Shown: positions 17,379-26,132 of the stretch, piece after piece
Position numbering within the stretch: position 1 is the first letter of the stretch
Layout: each line of letters opens with the position of its first letter
Assembly: GCF_002240415.1 (NCBI RefSeq)
Contig: NZ_CP020028.1
Coordinates: 2,443,501-2,507,500 of the forward strand
DNA length: 64,000 bases
Source of the DNA: Paenibacillus kribbensis
Lineage (GTDB): Bacteria > Bacillota > Bacilli > Paenibacillales > Paenibacillaceae
Direction: 5' to 3'
Notes under the pieces: model-generated
What the model saw: only the letters and a program-made list of their open reading frames with translations
What the model was told of the DNA's origin: nothing
Databases searched by the model: none
Program-made: the position numbers and the translations under genes

Positions 17379-18644
17379 ATGATGCAGCAGCCGGGACAGG
17401 CGCTCAGACGCTTTAGACAGATGCCGAATGATGAAAAAAAGCGCAGGCTGGAGCGTTCGGGTATATCGGTTCGTTGGATGGATGGCAGCACAGCGGATTT
17501 TGCGATAGGCTATGCAGTACAAATCCATCAATTGCAGGTGCTGGAAATTCGAAGACGTATCATTGAAGGGCGTTTCCATGAAGACCGTTTCCATGAAGGC
17601 CGTCCCGAAGTCCGCGCATATGATCCGTCTGCGCTGGATCGTAATTCACAGCTATATATCCGGATGGAGCGGCTGGCAGTGCGTACGCTGTACACACTTG
17701 GTTTGGACAGCGGTGAGGTAGTGCTGACGCTGCTGGGGGAACGCAGCTGTCAGGTGCGTGATGTTGCGGCACAGCCATGGCTGAACGACAGACGCTTGGA
17801 TGCGCTTTATGAAGCTGCAGCGCGTGAAGAAGAGGCTCAGGAGGAGGACTTTCTAGCGGAACGCGGGAGAAACCGACTGCTGATCGGCATGGACCCCGAA
17901 TTTTTACTGGTTCGGATGCCCGAGGGGCGGATAGTTCCGGCCTCAAGGTATTTGAGCCGCATTGGCGTGGCAGGCTGCGATGCCGTATCGCGCCGAGGAC
18001 GGACGCTATATCCGGTAGCTGAGCTACGTCCTGCACCGAGCAGCGATCCGACCCTTCTGCTGAAGCACCTGCGTCAAGCTTTTGCAACAGCTGCCCGGCG
18101 TATTGGCGACCGAACGCTCATCTGGCAGGCAGGCGGGATGCCACAACCGGGCTTTCCACTGGGCGGACATCTGCATTTTAGCGGGGTGCCGCTAAACGGG
18201 GCGCTGCTGCGGACGCTGGACAATTATTTGGCGCTGCCTTTGGCGCTGCTGGAAGACAAGCGCGCGGCTCGGCGCAGACCACATTATGGCAATTTGGGAG
18301 ACTTTCGCCGTCAGTCGTACGGAGGCTTCGAATATCGAACCCTGCCCAGCTTTCTGGTCTCGCCCCAACTGGCAAAAGGTGTGATTGGAATGGCTTTTCT
18401 TATCGCGTCTCAATACCCTCGTTTACAGCGTAGACCGCTGGATGAGGAGGAGGCTCACCGAGCCTTTTATGAAGGAAACCAGATTTTACTTAAGAAGTAT
18501 ATGGAGCCTCTTATTCCCGATATCGTTTCACTAGAGGTATATCCGCAATATGAAGCTTATATCGGGCCTTTGCTGGATAGCCTCCACAAGGGGAAGCAGT
18601 GGGATGAGTCGCGGGATCTGCGTCCATTTTGGAAACTTTCGTAA
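17379..18644 (+). CDS. Putative amidoligase domain protein (phiEco32-like COOH-NH2 ligase type 2)
   Basis: A 421-residue protein placed between cotE and mutS. From about residue 165 it resembles the COOH-NH2 ligase (amidoligase) fold of the glutamine synthetase/glutamate-cysteine ligase group: LLIGMDPEFLLVR, VAELRPAPS (metal-binding Glu), GGHLHFSG, and YGGFEYRTLPSFLVS. Such enzymes form amide bonds with ATP. The N-terminal ~160 residues are unrelated to the fold and include a near-perfect duplication RFHEDRFHEG. Neighbouring cotE suggests a spore-envelope link, but no sporulation promoter was identified. The ATG at 17379 has GGGAGGGA upstream; the open frame extends upstream into cotE but is not used. 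Confidence 0.8.
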   Translation: MMQQPGQALRRFRQMPNDEKKRRLERSGISVRWMDGSTADFAIGYAVQIHQLQVLEIRRRIIEGRFHEDRFHEGRPEVRAYDPSALDRNSQLYIRMERLAVRTLYTLGLDSGEVVLTLLGERSCQVRDVAAQPWLNDRRLDALYEAAAREEEAQEEDFLAERGRNRLLIGMDPEFLLVRMPEGRIVPASRYLSRIGVAGCDAVSRRGRTLYPVAELRPAPSSDPTLLLKHLRQAFATAARRIGDRTLIWQAGGMPQPGFPLGGHLHFSGVPLNGALLRTLDNYLALPLALLEDKRAARRRPHYGNLGDFRRQSYGGFEYRTLPSFLVSPQLAKGVIGMAFLIASQYPRLQRRPLDEEEAHRAFYEGNQILLKKYMEPLIPDIVSLEVYPQYEAYIGPLLDSLHKGKQWDESRDLRPFWKLS

Positions 18645-18696
18645 AATCAGTCGGCGACGGCCGGGATGCTTTTATGTTATCGACTGTCATTTTTGT

Positions 18697-18702
18697 TATA
18701 AT
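18697..18702 (+). promoter_or_regulatory. Candidate -10 element upstream of mutS
   Basis: A perfect TATAAT lies 48 bases before the mutS start. No convincing -35 element is visible 17 bases upstream. Confidence 0.35.
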
Positions 18703-18749
18703 GATAGGTAATGCAAGTTTTAACGGAAAAGTGTGGGGGTTAGCAGACG

Positions 18750-21584
18750 ATGTCCAATTATACACCGATGATTCAGCAATATTTATCTATAAAAGAGCAG
18801 GCCAAAGACGCATTTTTGTTTTTTCGCCTGGGAGATTTTTACGAGATGTTTTTTGACGATGCCATTCTTGCATCCAAAGAGCTGGAAATTACACTTACAG
18901 GTCGTGAGGGTGGCGCCACGGAAAAAATTCCGATGTGCGGCGTGCCTTACCATTCGGCGGAAAATTACATACAGCGCCTTATTGAGAAGGGCTATAAGGT
19001 AGCCATCTGTGAACAAATGGAAGAAGCCTCAGCTACGAAGGGAATGGTACGGCGGGATATCGTCCGCGTTGTGACTCCGGGTACGGTCATGGAAGGCAAG
19101 GCGCTGGGCGACAAGTCCAACAACTACATGGTCTGTGTTACGGAGACGGACGGGATGCTGGCATTGGCGGCGTGCGACTTGTCAACAGGTGAGCTGTATG
19201 TGACCTCCGTGCCAGATTCGAAAGAATGGCTGCTGGATGAAATCAACATTTATGAGCCATCCGAAATGCTAGGGGACGGTCATCTGCTCGATTTCGTGAC
19301 GTCCCGTCTGTCGCCCGTTGGGCGGCGTGTTGTCTATACCGCTTGGGACAAGTCCAAGGATGATCTTGTGCGAGATCAATTTGGCGAGGCTGCGTGGGCA
19401 AGGCTTACAGAAGAACGCAGACAGTGTGTATCGCGTCTGATTGCTTATTTGAATGAAACGCAAAAAAGATCGCTCGGCCAGTTAACCCAAATCTCGGTGT
19501 ATGAGCCGAACCATTTTATGATTTTGGATCCATTTACCCGTAGGAACCTGGAACTGGTGGAGACGGTCCGTGAACGCTCGAAGAAAGGCTCGCTGCTGTG
19601 GCTGCTGGATCGGACGGAGACATCGATGGGAGCGCGTCTGCTGCGTCGCTGGATCGACAAGCCGCTGCTGAACAGTCATATGATCGAGGAGCGGCTGGAG
19701 GCAGTGGACAGGCTATACCATCAGTTCATTTTCCGTGAAGATGTGCGTGCTCAGCTCAAAGAGATTTACGATCTGGAGCGACTGGTTGGACGAATTGCCT
19801 TTGGCAGCGCTAATGCACGCGATCTGATCGCTCTTAAGCTGTCGCTGGCCCGGATTCCGGGTTTGCGCGAACTGTGCGCCGAATCGCCTTCACAGACGCT
19901 GAGACGAATTGCCCAAACGCTGGATAGCTGTACAGATTTGTGTGCGTTGATCGAGGAAGCGGTAGCGGATGAACCGCCAATCTCCGTAAGGGACGGGGGG
20001 ATCATTAAGGAAGGCTACCATCAGCGTCTGGATGAGCTGCGGGAGGCGAGTGTGAACGGCAAGCGCTGGATCGCCGAGTTGGAGGCCAAGGAACGTGCTG
20101 CAACGGGCATCCGGTCGCTCAAAATCGGATATAACAAAGTATTTGGTTATTATATCGAGGTGACCAAATCCAATTTGGCCTCATTACCGGAAGGGCGGTA
20201 TGAGCGCAAACAGACGCTGGCGAATGCGGAACGGTATATTACACCAGAGCTGAAGGAAAAGGAATCCTTGATTTTGGAAGCTGAAGATAAAATGGTCGAT
20301 CTGGAGTACACGCTTTTCTCCGAGCTGCGCAGTAAGCTGAACGCTGAAATTCCCCGTCTGCAAAAGCTGGCAGAGCAGGTAGCTGAAATTGACGTATATC
20401 AGTCCATGGCATCCGTGAGCGCAGAGCGCGGCTTTGTGAAGCCTGAACTGACAACGGGCTACGATTTTGTGGTCGAGCAGGGACGGCATCCCGTTGTGGA
20501 GGCTGTAATGAAGGATGGCAGTTTTATCGCCAACGGCACTGCATTGGAGGAATCGGATGCGCATATTTTACTGATCACGGGTCCAAATATGGCTGGTAAA
20601 AGTACGTATATGCGTCAGGTTGCACTCATTGCAATTATGGCTCAAATTGGTTGCTTCGTCCCGGCTGCACGTGCAAAAGTACCGATGCTGGACCGTATTT
20701 TCACACGTATCGGCGCAGCGGATGATCTCATCGGTGGGCAGAGTACGTTTATGGTGGAAATGGCTGATATCCAAGTGATGACGGACAAGGCAACCCCGCG
20801 AAGCTTGATCATTATCGATGAGCTGGGACGCGGTACGTCCACAAGTGAGGGGATGGCGATTGCGCAGGCGGTTATCGAATTTGTCCATGATATCATCGGC
20901 TGTAAAGCACTGGTGTCTACGCACTTTCATGAGCTGGCTCATTTGGAGCAAAGTCTGTCCTCGCTGCGGAATTATTCCATGGCAGTTCAGGAAAGCGGCG
21001 ACAAGGTAAATTTCCTGCGCAAGCTCATACAGGGCGCGGCTAGCAGCAGCTATGGCATTTATTGTGCCCGCCTGGCAGGGCTGCCAAGTAACATTATTGA
21101 GCGTGCAAATGGGCTATTGCATGGCTTTGAACAAGCGGCAGCCCAAGTAACGGCAGGCACTGAGAACGTAGCGGGAGCGAAGGAAGCAACAGCCCATCGT
21201 ACACGCTCAGGGACAGGAGCCGCTTCTTCTCTGAACACGGAGAACCGGGACAATTCACCCCAGATGTTGCGAGAACAGGGAGCAGCTGCATCACAAGCCC
21301 AGCCTTTATCGCAGCAAGCCACCCTTGTAAAAGAGGATACTGTACAGGCTGCGGAAGATTCCAGTGTGTTAGAGCAGGGGGCGACCGGAGTGATACAGCT
21401 GTCTATTTTCGGAGAGCAGGAGCTTGCTCCCGTTAAGTCGCAGTCCGAGTCAGAGACGGCTGAGGCTAATCCGGTTGTACGCCAAATTTTGCGCAAGGTG
21501 AAAAATGCTGATGTCATGAACATGACTCCCTTGCAGGCGATGCAGCTGTTAAACGAATTAAAAAACAAGGCCAACGGCCTGTAG
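18750..21584 (+). CDS. mutS: DNA mismatch repair protein MutS
   Basis: A 944-residue mismatch-recognition ATPase. The N-terminal mismatch-binding domain has the Phe-x-Glu motif in FFRLGDFYEMF; the C-terminal ATPase has Walker A GPNMAGKST near residue 611, Walker B LIIIDELGRGTST and the STHFHEL H-loop. The protein is longer than the usual ~860 residues because about 110 residues of low-complexity Ala/Gln/Ser/Glu-rich linker (about residues 795-905) separate the ATPase from the final helix-rich tail. It forms an operon with mutL 67 bases downstream. Confidence 0.97.
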   Translation: MSNYTPMIQQYLSIKEQAKDAFLFFRLGDFYEMFFDDAILASKELEITLTGREGGATEKIPMCGVPYHSAENYIQRLIEKGYKVAICEQMEEASATKGMVRRDIVRVVTPGTVMEGKALGDKSNNYMVCVTETDGMLALAACDLSTGELYVTSVPDSKEWLLDEINIYEPSEMLGDGHLLDFVTSRLSPVGRRVVYTAWDKSKDDLVRDQFGEAAWARLTEERRQCVSRLIAYLNETQKRSLGQLTQISVYEPNHFMILDPFTRRNLELVETVRERSKKGSLLWLLDRTETSMGARLLRRWIDKPLLNSHMIEERLEAVDRLYHQFIFREDVRAQLKEIYDLERLVGRIAFGSANARDLIALKLSLARIPGLRELCAESPSQTLRRIAQTLDSCTDLCALIEEAVADEPPISVRDGGIIKEGYHQRLDELREASVNGKRWIAELEAKERAATGIRSLKIGYNKVFGYYIEVTKSNLASLPEGRYERKQTLANAERYITPELKEKESLILEAEDKMVDLEYTLFSELRSKLNAEIPRLQKLAEQVAEIDVYQSMASVSAERGFVKPELTTGYDFVVEQGRHPVVEAVMKDGSFIANGTALEESDAHILLITGPNMAGKSTYMRQVALIAIMAQIGCFVPAARAKVPMLDRIFTRIGAADDLIGGQSTFMVEMADIQVMTDKATPRSLIIIDELGRGTSTSEGMAIAQAVIEFVHDIIGCKALVSTHFHELAHLEQSLSSLRNYSMAVQESGDKVNFLRKLIQGAASSSYGIYCARLAGLPSNIIERANGLLHGFEQAAAQVTAGTENVAGAKEATAHRTRSGTGAASSLNTENRDNSPQMLREQGAAASQAQPLSQQATLVKEDTVQAAEDSSVLEQGATGVIQLSIFGEQELAPVKSQSESETAEANPVVRQILRKVKNADVMNMTPLQAMQLLNELKNKANGL

Positions 21585-21651
21585 TAAAATAAATGACGTG
21601 ATTAGTTTCTTGTTTTTCATCACACTTTGAAGTCAGGAGGAGGTGCAAAGG

Positions 21652-23853
21652 ATGTCTAAAATTCGGGTACTGGATGAGCATATTGCGAACCAGATTGCTG
21701 CTGGCGAGGTTGTGGAACGTCCGTCCTCCGTCGTGAAGGAACTGGTGGAAAATGCGATTGATGCAGGCGGTACGCGTGTAGACGTATCTGTTGAAGAAGG
21801 CGGGCTGCAAAGTATCCGGGTTACGGATAACGGCAGCGGTATTGAGCCTGAAGACGTGGAAACGGCGTTCTATCGCCATGCAACCAGCAAAATCGGACAT
21901 GGCCGCGATCTGTTTCAGATTACGAGTCTGGGCTTTCGGGGTGAGGCGCTTCCGAGTATCGCCGCTGTATCGAAAGTGGAGCTGCTTACGGCAGCCGGAG
22001 ACGATGGGCGTGCGCGTAAATTGGTGATTGAGGGCGGCAAGCTGATGCTTCACGAGGATGCGGCCGCCCGGCAAGGCACGGATTTTACCGTTCGGGAGCT
22101 TTTTTATAATACGCCGGCACGGCTGAAATATATGAAAACGATCCAGACGGAGCTGGGGCACATTTCGGATGTGCTGTACCGGATGGCGCTCTCACACCCG
22201 GAAGTTGCGTTTACCTTGCGACATAACGGCAATACATTGCTGCAAACGCTGGGCAATGGAGATTTGCTGCAGGTGATTGCCGCGATTTACGGAACTTCTG
22301 CGGCGAAGTCCATGCTGCCGCTGGAAGGAGAGAGCCTCGATTACCGCATTAGCGGCTTTGTCAGTCGACCGGAGTGGACCAGATCGAATCGGAATGCGAT
22401 TTCAACCGTAGTGAATGGTCGCTTTGTGCGCAGCTACGGGCTCAATCAGGCGCTGCTTAAGGCATATCATACGTTGCTGCCGATTAATCGTTTTCCGCTG
22501 GCAGTGATCCAGCTGGAAATGCATCCTTCATTGGTGGATGTTAATGTTCATCCCGCCAAGCTGGAGGTGAGGTTCAGCAAGGAGACCGAACTGTTTCAGC
22601 TGGTTGAGGATTCGATAAAAGCTGTTTTGGGGCAGCAGGTGCTGATTCCGAAGGCCGTCAAGCGCGAAATCGGCGGCAAGGATAGTGGCTCGTTTGTACA
22701 GGAGCAGTTTCACTTTTCGAAGGGACATGATACTGGATATGATACGGGAAATAGAACGGAAGGTGCTGTTTCTTCCGGCGAAGACCGGGGACTGGCAGAG
22801 CCGCTTTCCGTGGCCTCTCTAAAGGGGCAGGACCCGCGTCAATCCAATCGTTTGAACGGGAATGAAGAGAACCGCAGGGTTAGCTCGGAGCGTGAACAAC
22901 GTACGCGCAGGGAGGGTGTAACTGCCATTGACCGGGCAAGCGCTCTTTCAGGGACAAGTGTCAGCGATGAGGAATTGAATGCAGATTTTGTGGATGAAAA
23001 CAATGGGAGCGGAGGTATGTCACTCCCTGGTGCTCATAGGCAGTCGTCCGGTGCTCAAGAGGTGCAAGGAGACGAGGCTGCAGTAGGCACATCTTCTGTT
23101 TACAGCGAAGCTGCTCAGGAAACGGCCGCTTCTGCCGCCTATCGCTCTTCTATGGCTCCGAGTGCAGGAAATGCTGCGGACTCGCGCTATTTCGCCGACG
23201 AGAAGCCTCGTCAGCCACGCCTGAATGCCGAGCAGCTGGCAGCGATGTCTGGTGAAGCTCCCGAGCTGCCTACTTTTCCTGAGCTGAATTTGATCGGTCA
23301 GCATCATGGAACTTATCTGATTGCGCAGAACGATCAGGGCTTGTATTTAATTGATCAGCATGCTGCGCATGAACGGGTCAATTACGAGTTTTATTATGAG
23401 AAATTCGGCAATCCCGAGTCCGTATCGCAGGAACTCCTCCTGCCGATTACACTCGATTTTACGCCTTCTGAGACGGAAAAGTTAAAAACGAGGCTACACT
23501 GGTTTGAACAGGCGGGAGTGTACTTGGAGCATTTTGGCGGTCAAACCTTCCGTGTCAGCTCTTATCCATATTGGCTCCCGAAAGGGGAAGAAGCGGATGT
23601 CATTGAGGAAATGGCCGGATGGGTACTGGAGGAAAAAGCCATTGATCTTGCCAAGCTGCGCGAGGCGGCCTCGATTATGTGTTCCTGCAGAGCTTCGATT
23701 AAAGCCAATCAGAAGCTGACCGATCGACAGGCTGTCGTCCTGCTGGAGCGTTTGGCAGCGTGCAAACAACCGTACACTTGCCCCCATGGGCGTCCTATCG
23801 TCGTTTCCTTTTCCACATATGATTTGGAGAAGTTGTTTAAAAGAGTAATGTAA
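21652..23853 (+). CDS. mutL: DNA mismatch repair protein MutL (endonuclease type)
   Basis: A 733-residue protein. The GHKL ATPase motifs are intact (ANQIAAGEVVERP, DNGSGI, GFRGEAL). The C-terminal domain has the endonuclease signature DQHAAHERVNYEF and ACKQPYTCPHGRP, so this is a nicking MutL as expected where MutH is absent. A long low-complexity linker (about residues 345-525) joins the domains and is longer than in B. subtilis. Start is ATG 21652 after AGGAGGAGGTG; a GTG at 21643 lies inside that site. It couples MutS mismatch recognition to strand incision. Confidence 0.97.
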   Translation: MSKIRVLDEHIANQIAAGEVVERPSSVVKELVENAIDAGGTRVDVSVEEGGLQSIRVTDNGSGIEPEDVETAFYRHATSKIGHGRDLFQITSLGFRGEALPSIAAVSKVELLTAAGDDGRARKLVIEGGKLMLHEDAAARQGTDFTVRELFYNTPARLKYMKTIQTELGHISDVLYRMALSHPEVAFTLRHNGNTLLQTLGNGDLLQVIAAIYGTSAAKSMLPLEGESLDYRISGFVSRPEWTRSNRNAISTVVNGRFVRSYGLNQALLKAYHTLLPINRFPLAVIQLEMHPSLVDVNVHPAKLEVRFSKETELFQLVEDSIKAVLGQQVLIPKAVKREIGGKDSGSFVQEQFHFSKGHDTGYDTGNRTEGAVSSGEDRGLAEPLSVASLKGQDPRQSNRLNGNEENRRVSSEREQRTRREGVTAIDRASALSGTSVSDEELNADFVDENNGSGGMSLPGAHRQSSGAQEVQGDEAAVGTSSVYSEAAQETAASAAYRSSMAPSAGNAADSRYFADEKPRQPRLNAEQLAAMSGEAPELPTFPELNLIGQHHGTYLIAQNDQGLYLIDQHAAHERVNYEFYYEKFGNPESVSQELLLPITLDFTPSETEKLKTRLHWFEQAGVYLEHFGGQTFRVSSYPYWLPKGEEADVIEEMAGWVLEEKAIDLAKLREAASIMCSCRASIKANQKLTDRQAVVLLERLAACKQPYTCPHGRPIVVSFSTYDLEKLFKRVM

Positions 23854-23865
23854 GGGAGTATAAAT

Positions 23866-24717
23866 ATGTTGCAGGATTGGGAAAACCGTGAAGAAGAAAA
23901 GCAGATGACGCTTCGTGAGCAGCAAGCTGAATTACTGGTGACGACAGGGGATGCTCCCTCGGCTGAGGTTGTGCAGCGAGCGGAGCTGCTTGCAGCCGAG
24001 CTGGGGGTGCTGTACGCCCCCCGTCGTGGCATATCAGTAGCTAAGCTAATCGCTGCTCATAGAGTCCGTCAGGCTCTGGTACTGGTGCAGGGTGGAGTGA
24101 GGCTGATTGGCCCGGAGCAGACAACGATGGCTTTTCACCCGAGTATGGGCTTCATTCGTGCCAAGCGGGTATTAAAAGGTGAGCCTGATCCGATGTTGAC
24201 TGCCGCCAGGCTCGTTCCGGGCGATACCGTGCTGGATTGTACCGCAGGACTCGGAACGGATTCCCTCCTGTTTTCCATTGGAACGGGAAGTTCTGGACAA
24301 GTAACGGCTGTGGAAAGTTCTTTTCCCGTCTATGCGTTAATCAAGGATGGAATGAGGCATTACCGTTCCGGTAACTCCGCGGTGGATGAGGCATTTTCCA
24401 GCATTGATGTTTGTTTTGGTCACCATCTGGACTTTTTGCGCAGCTTGCCGGATCGCAGTATAGATATTGTTTATTTTGACCCGATGTTCCGTGATCCGTT
24501 GCTCGATTCCAGCGCAATCGGTCCATTGAGAGGGTTGGCTAACCCGGACGCATTAGCTGAGGAAAGCATTGTTCAGGCCAAGCGGATTGCACGGAAAACA
24601 ATTGTATTGAAGGAAAAACGGGGCAGCGGGGAATTTGCCCGCCTCGGCTTCCGTGTGGAGCAACGGGGCACAACGAAAACAGTGTACGGAGTGATTGATA
24701 TTGACAGCGGGATCTAA
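23866..24717 (+). CDS. Class I SAM-dependent methyltransferase (RsmJ/YhiQ-like)
   Basis: A 283-residue protein whose SAM-binding motif VLDCTAGLGTDSLLFSIG starts near residue 123 and whose motif IV-like DIVYFDPMFRDP resembles the DPMYP-type motif of RsmJ (16S rRNA m2G1516 methyltransferase). The N-terminal ~95 residues are unlike RsmJ. It lies 12 bases after mutL and overlaps miaA, a position conserved in Paenibacillus as far as I recall. RNA methylation is likely; the target is not shown by sequence. Confidence 0.78.
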   Translation: MLQDWENREEEKQMTLREQQAELLVTTGDAPSAEVVQRAELLAAELGVLYAPRRGISVAKLIAAHRVRQALVLVQGGVRLIGPEQTTMAFHPSMGFIRAKRVLKGEPDPMLTAARLVPGDTVLDCTAGLGTDSLLFSIGTGSSGQVTAVESSFPVYALIKDGMRHYRSGNSAVDEAFSSIDVCFGHHLDFLRSLPDRSIDIVYFDPMFRDPLLDSSAIGPLRGLANPDALAEESIVQAKRIARKTIVLKEKRGSGEFARLGFRVEQRGTTKTVYGVIDIDSGI

Positions 24718-25681
24718 GCCTAAATTACTTGTTCTTGTTGGCCCGACTGCAGTCGGCAAGACGAAACTAAGCATTGAGATGGCACGGCAATGGGACGCGG
24801 AAATTATTTCCGGTGATTCCATGCAGGTGTACCGTCATATGGACATTGGAACAGCCAAAATTTCCAAACAGGAAATGGAAGGAATCAAGCACCATTTAAT
24901 TGATATTCATGAGCCTGAATACCCATATTCAGTAGCTGCATTTCAGGAAGATTGCCGTCGCCTCATACCGGATATTCATTCCAGAGGAAAATTGCCGTTT
25001 ATCGTAGGCGGAACAGGTTTATACGTGGAATCGGTCTGCTATGAATACCAGTTTTCCGAGGTAGGAGCTGATGAAGCTTTTCGTCAGGAACAGCTTGATT
25101 TTGCCGAACAGTTTGGGGCCGAAGCGCTTCATGCGCGACTGCAGGCGGTTGATCCCGAAAGTGCGCTTCGTCTGCACCCTAATGATCGTCGTCGTGTCGT
25201 TCGGGCATTGGAAATTTACCATGTTAGCGGAAGGACACTTAGCTCGCAACTGGCCAGTCAAAAGAAGGAGTCTCCCTACCAATTGTGCATCGTAGGTTTG
25301 ACAATGGATAGGCAAATGCTTTATAAACGTATTGAAGACCGAATCGACGGGATGCTCGATCAAGGGCTTGTTGCTGAGGTAGCCTCCTTAATAGAACGGG
25401 GAGTGCGAAGCGATGCCATCTCCATGCAAGGTCTAGGCTATAAAGAGATATCCTCCTACCTGCGGGGAGAGGTGTCTTTGGAAGAAGCGGTGACTTGGCT
25501 AAAACGGGATACGCGTCATTTTGCGAAGCGACAGCTCTCGTGGTTTCGCCATATGAAGGATATCCAGTGGGTAGATGTCACTGATTTCGGAAATTTTTCT
25601 GCTCATGCAGCCCAAATACACGAAATTATAGCAGGAAAGTTCCGAACAGACCTTGAATATACTTCAAAACAATCCAAATGA
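24701..25681 (+). CDS. miaA: tRNA dimethylallyltransferase MiaA
   Basis: A 326-residue enzyme that prenylates A37 of UNN-reading tRNAs. Walker [10 protein letters not shown] is near residue 15, with [23 protein letters not shown] and [10 protein letters not shown] being family signatures, and the [14 protein letters not shown] motif near the C-terminus. I prefer the TTG at 24701, about 9 bases after GGAG; a TTG at 24695 is also in frame. The start lies inside the end of the methyltransferase gene, and the hfq gene follows. Confidence 0.95.
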   Translation: MTAGSKPKLLVLVGPTAVGKTKLSIEMARQWDAEIISGDSMQVYRHMDIGTAKISKQEMEGIKHHLIDIHEPEYPYSVAAFQEDCRRLIPDIHSRGKLPFIVGGTGLYVESVCYEYQFSEVGADEAFRQEQLDFAEQFGAEALHARLQAVDPESALRLHPNDRRRVVRALEIYHVSGRTLSSQLASQKKESPYQLCIVGLTMDRQMLYKRIEDRIDGMLDQGLVAEVASLIERGVRSDAISMQGLGYKEISSYLRGEVSLEEAVTWLKRDTRHFAKRQLSWFRHMKDIQWVDVTDFGNFSAHAAQIHEIIAGKFRTDLEYTSKQSK

Positions 25682-25701
25682 TTATTGGGGGTACGGCTAA
25701 A

Positions 25702-25947
25702 ATGAACAAGTCTATTAATATCCAAGATACGTTTCTGAATCAATTGCGGAAGGATTCTATACCTGTCACGGTATACCTCATCAATGGATTTCAGGTGCGG
25801 GGAACGATTAAGGCCTTTGACAATTTCACAATTGTTATTGATTCCGATGGGAAGCAACAGCTGATTTACAAGCATGCTATATCCACCTTTACACCGCAAC
25901 GTAATGTATCGCTTGTACAGCAACAGGATCATATCGGCGATAACTGA
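25702..25947 (+). CDS. hfq: RNA chaperone Hfq
   Basis: An 81-residue Sm-like protein forming hexamers that bind small RNAs and A-rich RNA. Sm1 ([25 protein letters not shown]) and Sm2 ([11 protein letters not shown]) are intact. ATG 25702 follows GGGGGTACGG. It sits 20 bases after miaA, the common miaA-hfq order. The short C-terminal tail is typical of Firmicutes. Confidence 0.97.
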   Translation: MNKSINIQDTFLNQLRKDSIPVTVYLINGFQVRGTIKAFDNFTIVIDSDGKQQLIYKHAISTFTPQRNVSLVQQQDHIGDN

Positions 25948-26025
25948 TTAGAGGCTTGACGGTCGCCAGGTTGATGAAACTTTTCGAGCGTCCGTCTCGT
26001 CTAACTGTATAGGAATGTGACCGAG

Positions 26026-26050
26026 AGCAACCTGAACAGGGTTGTTCTTT
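26026..26050 (+). terminator. Terminator after hfq
   Basis: AGCAACC (26026-26032) pairs with GGTTGTT (26040-26046, one G-T pair) and is followed by CTTTTC. It separates hfq from the PBP gene. Confidence 0.6.
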
Positions 26051-26132
26051 TCATTCCGTTTTGATTTCATGTTACCGAAAGCAAGGTACATGTTCGGCAA
26101 CATATGATTATTCGCGAAAGGGAGTCAGGGGA

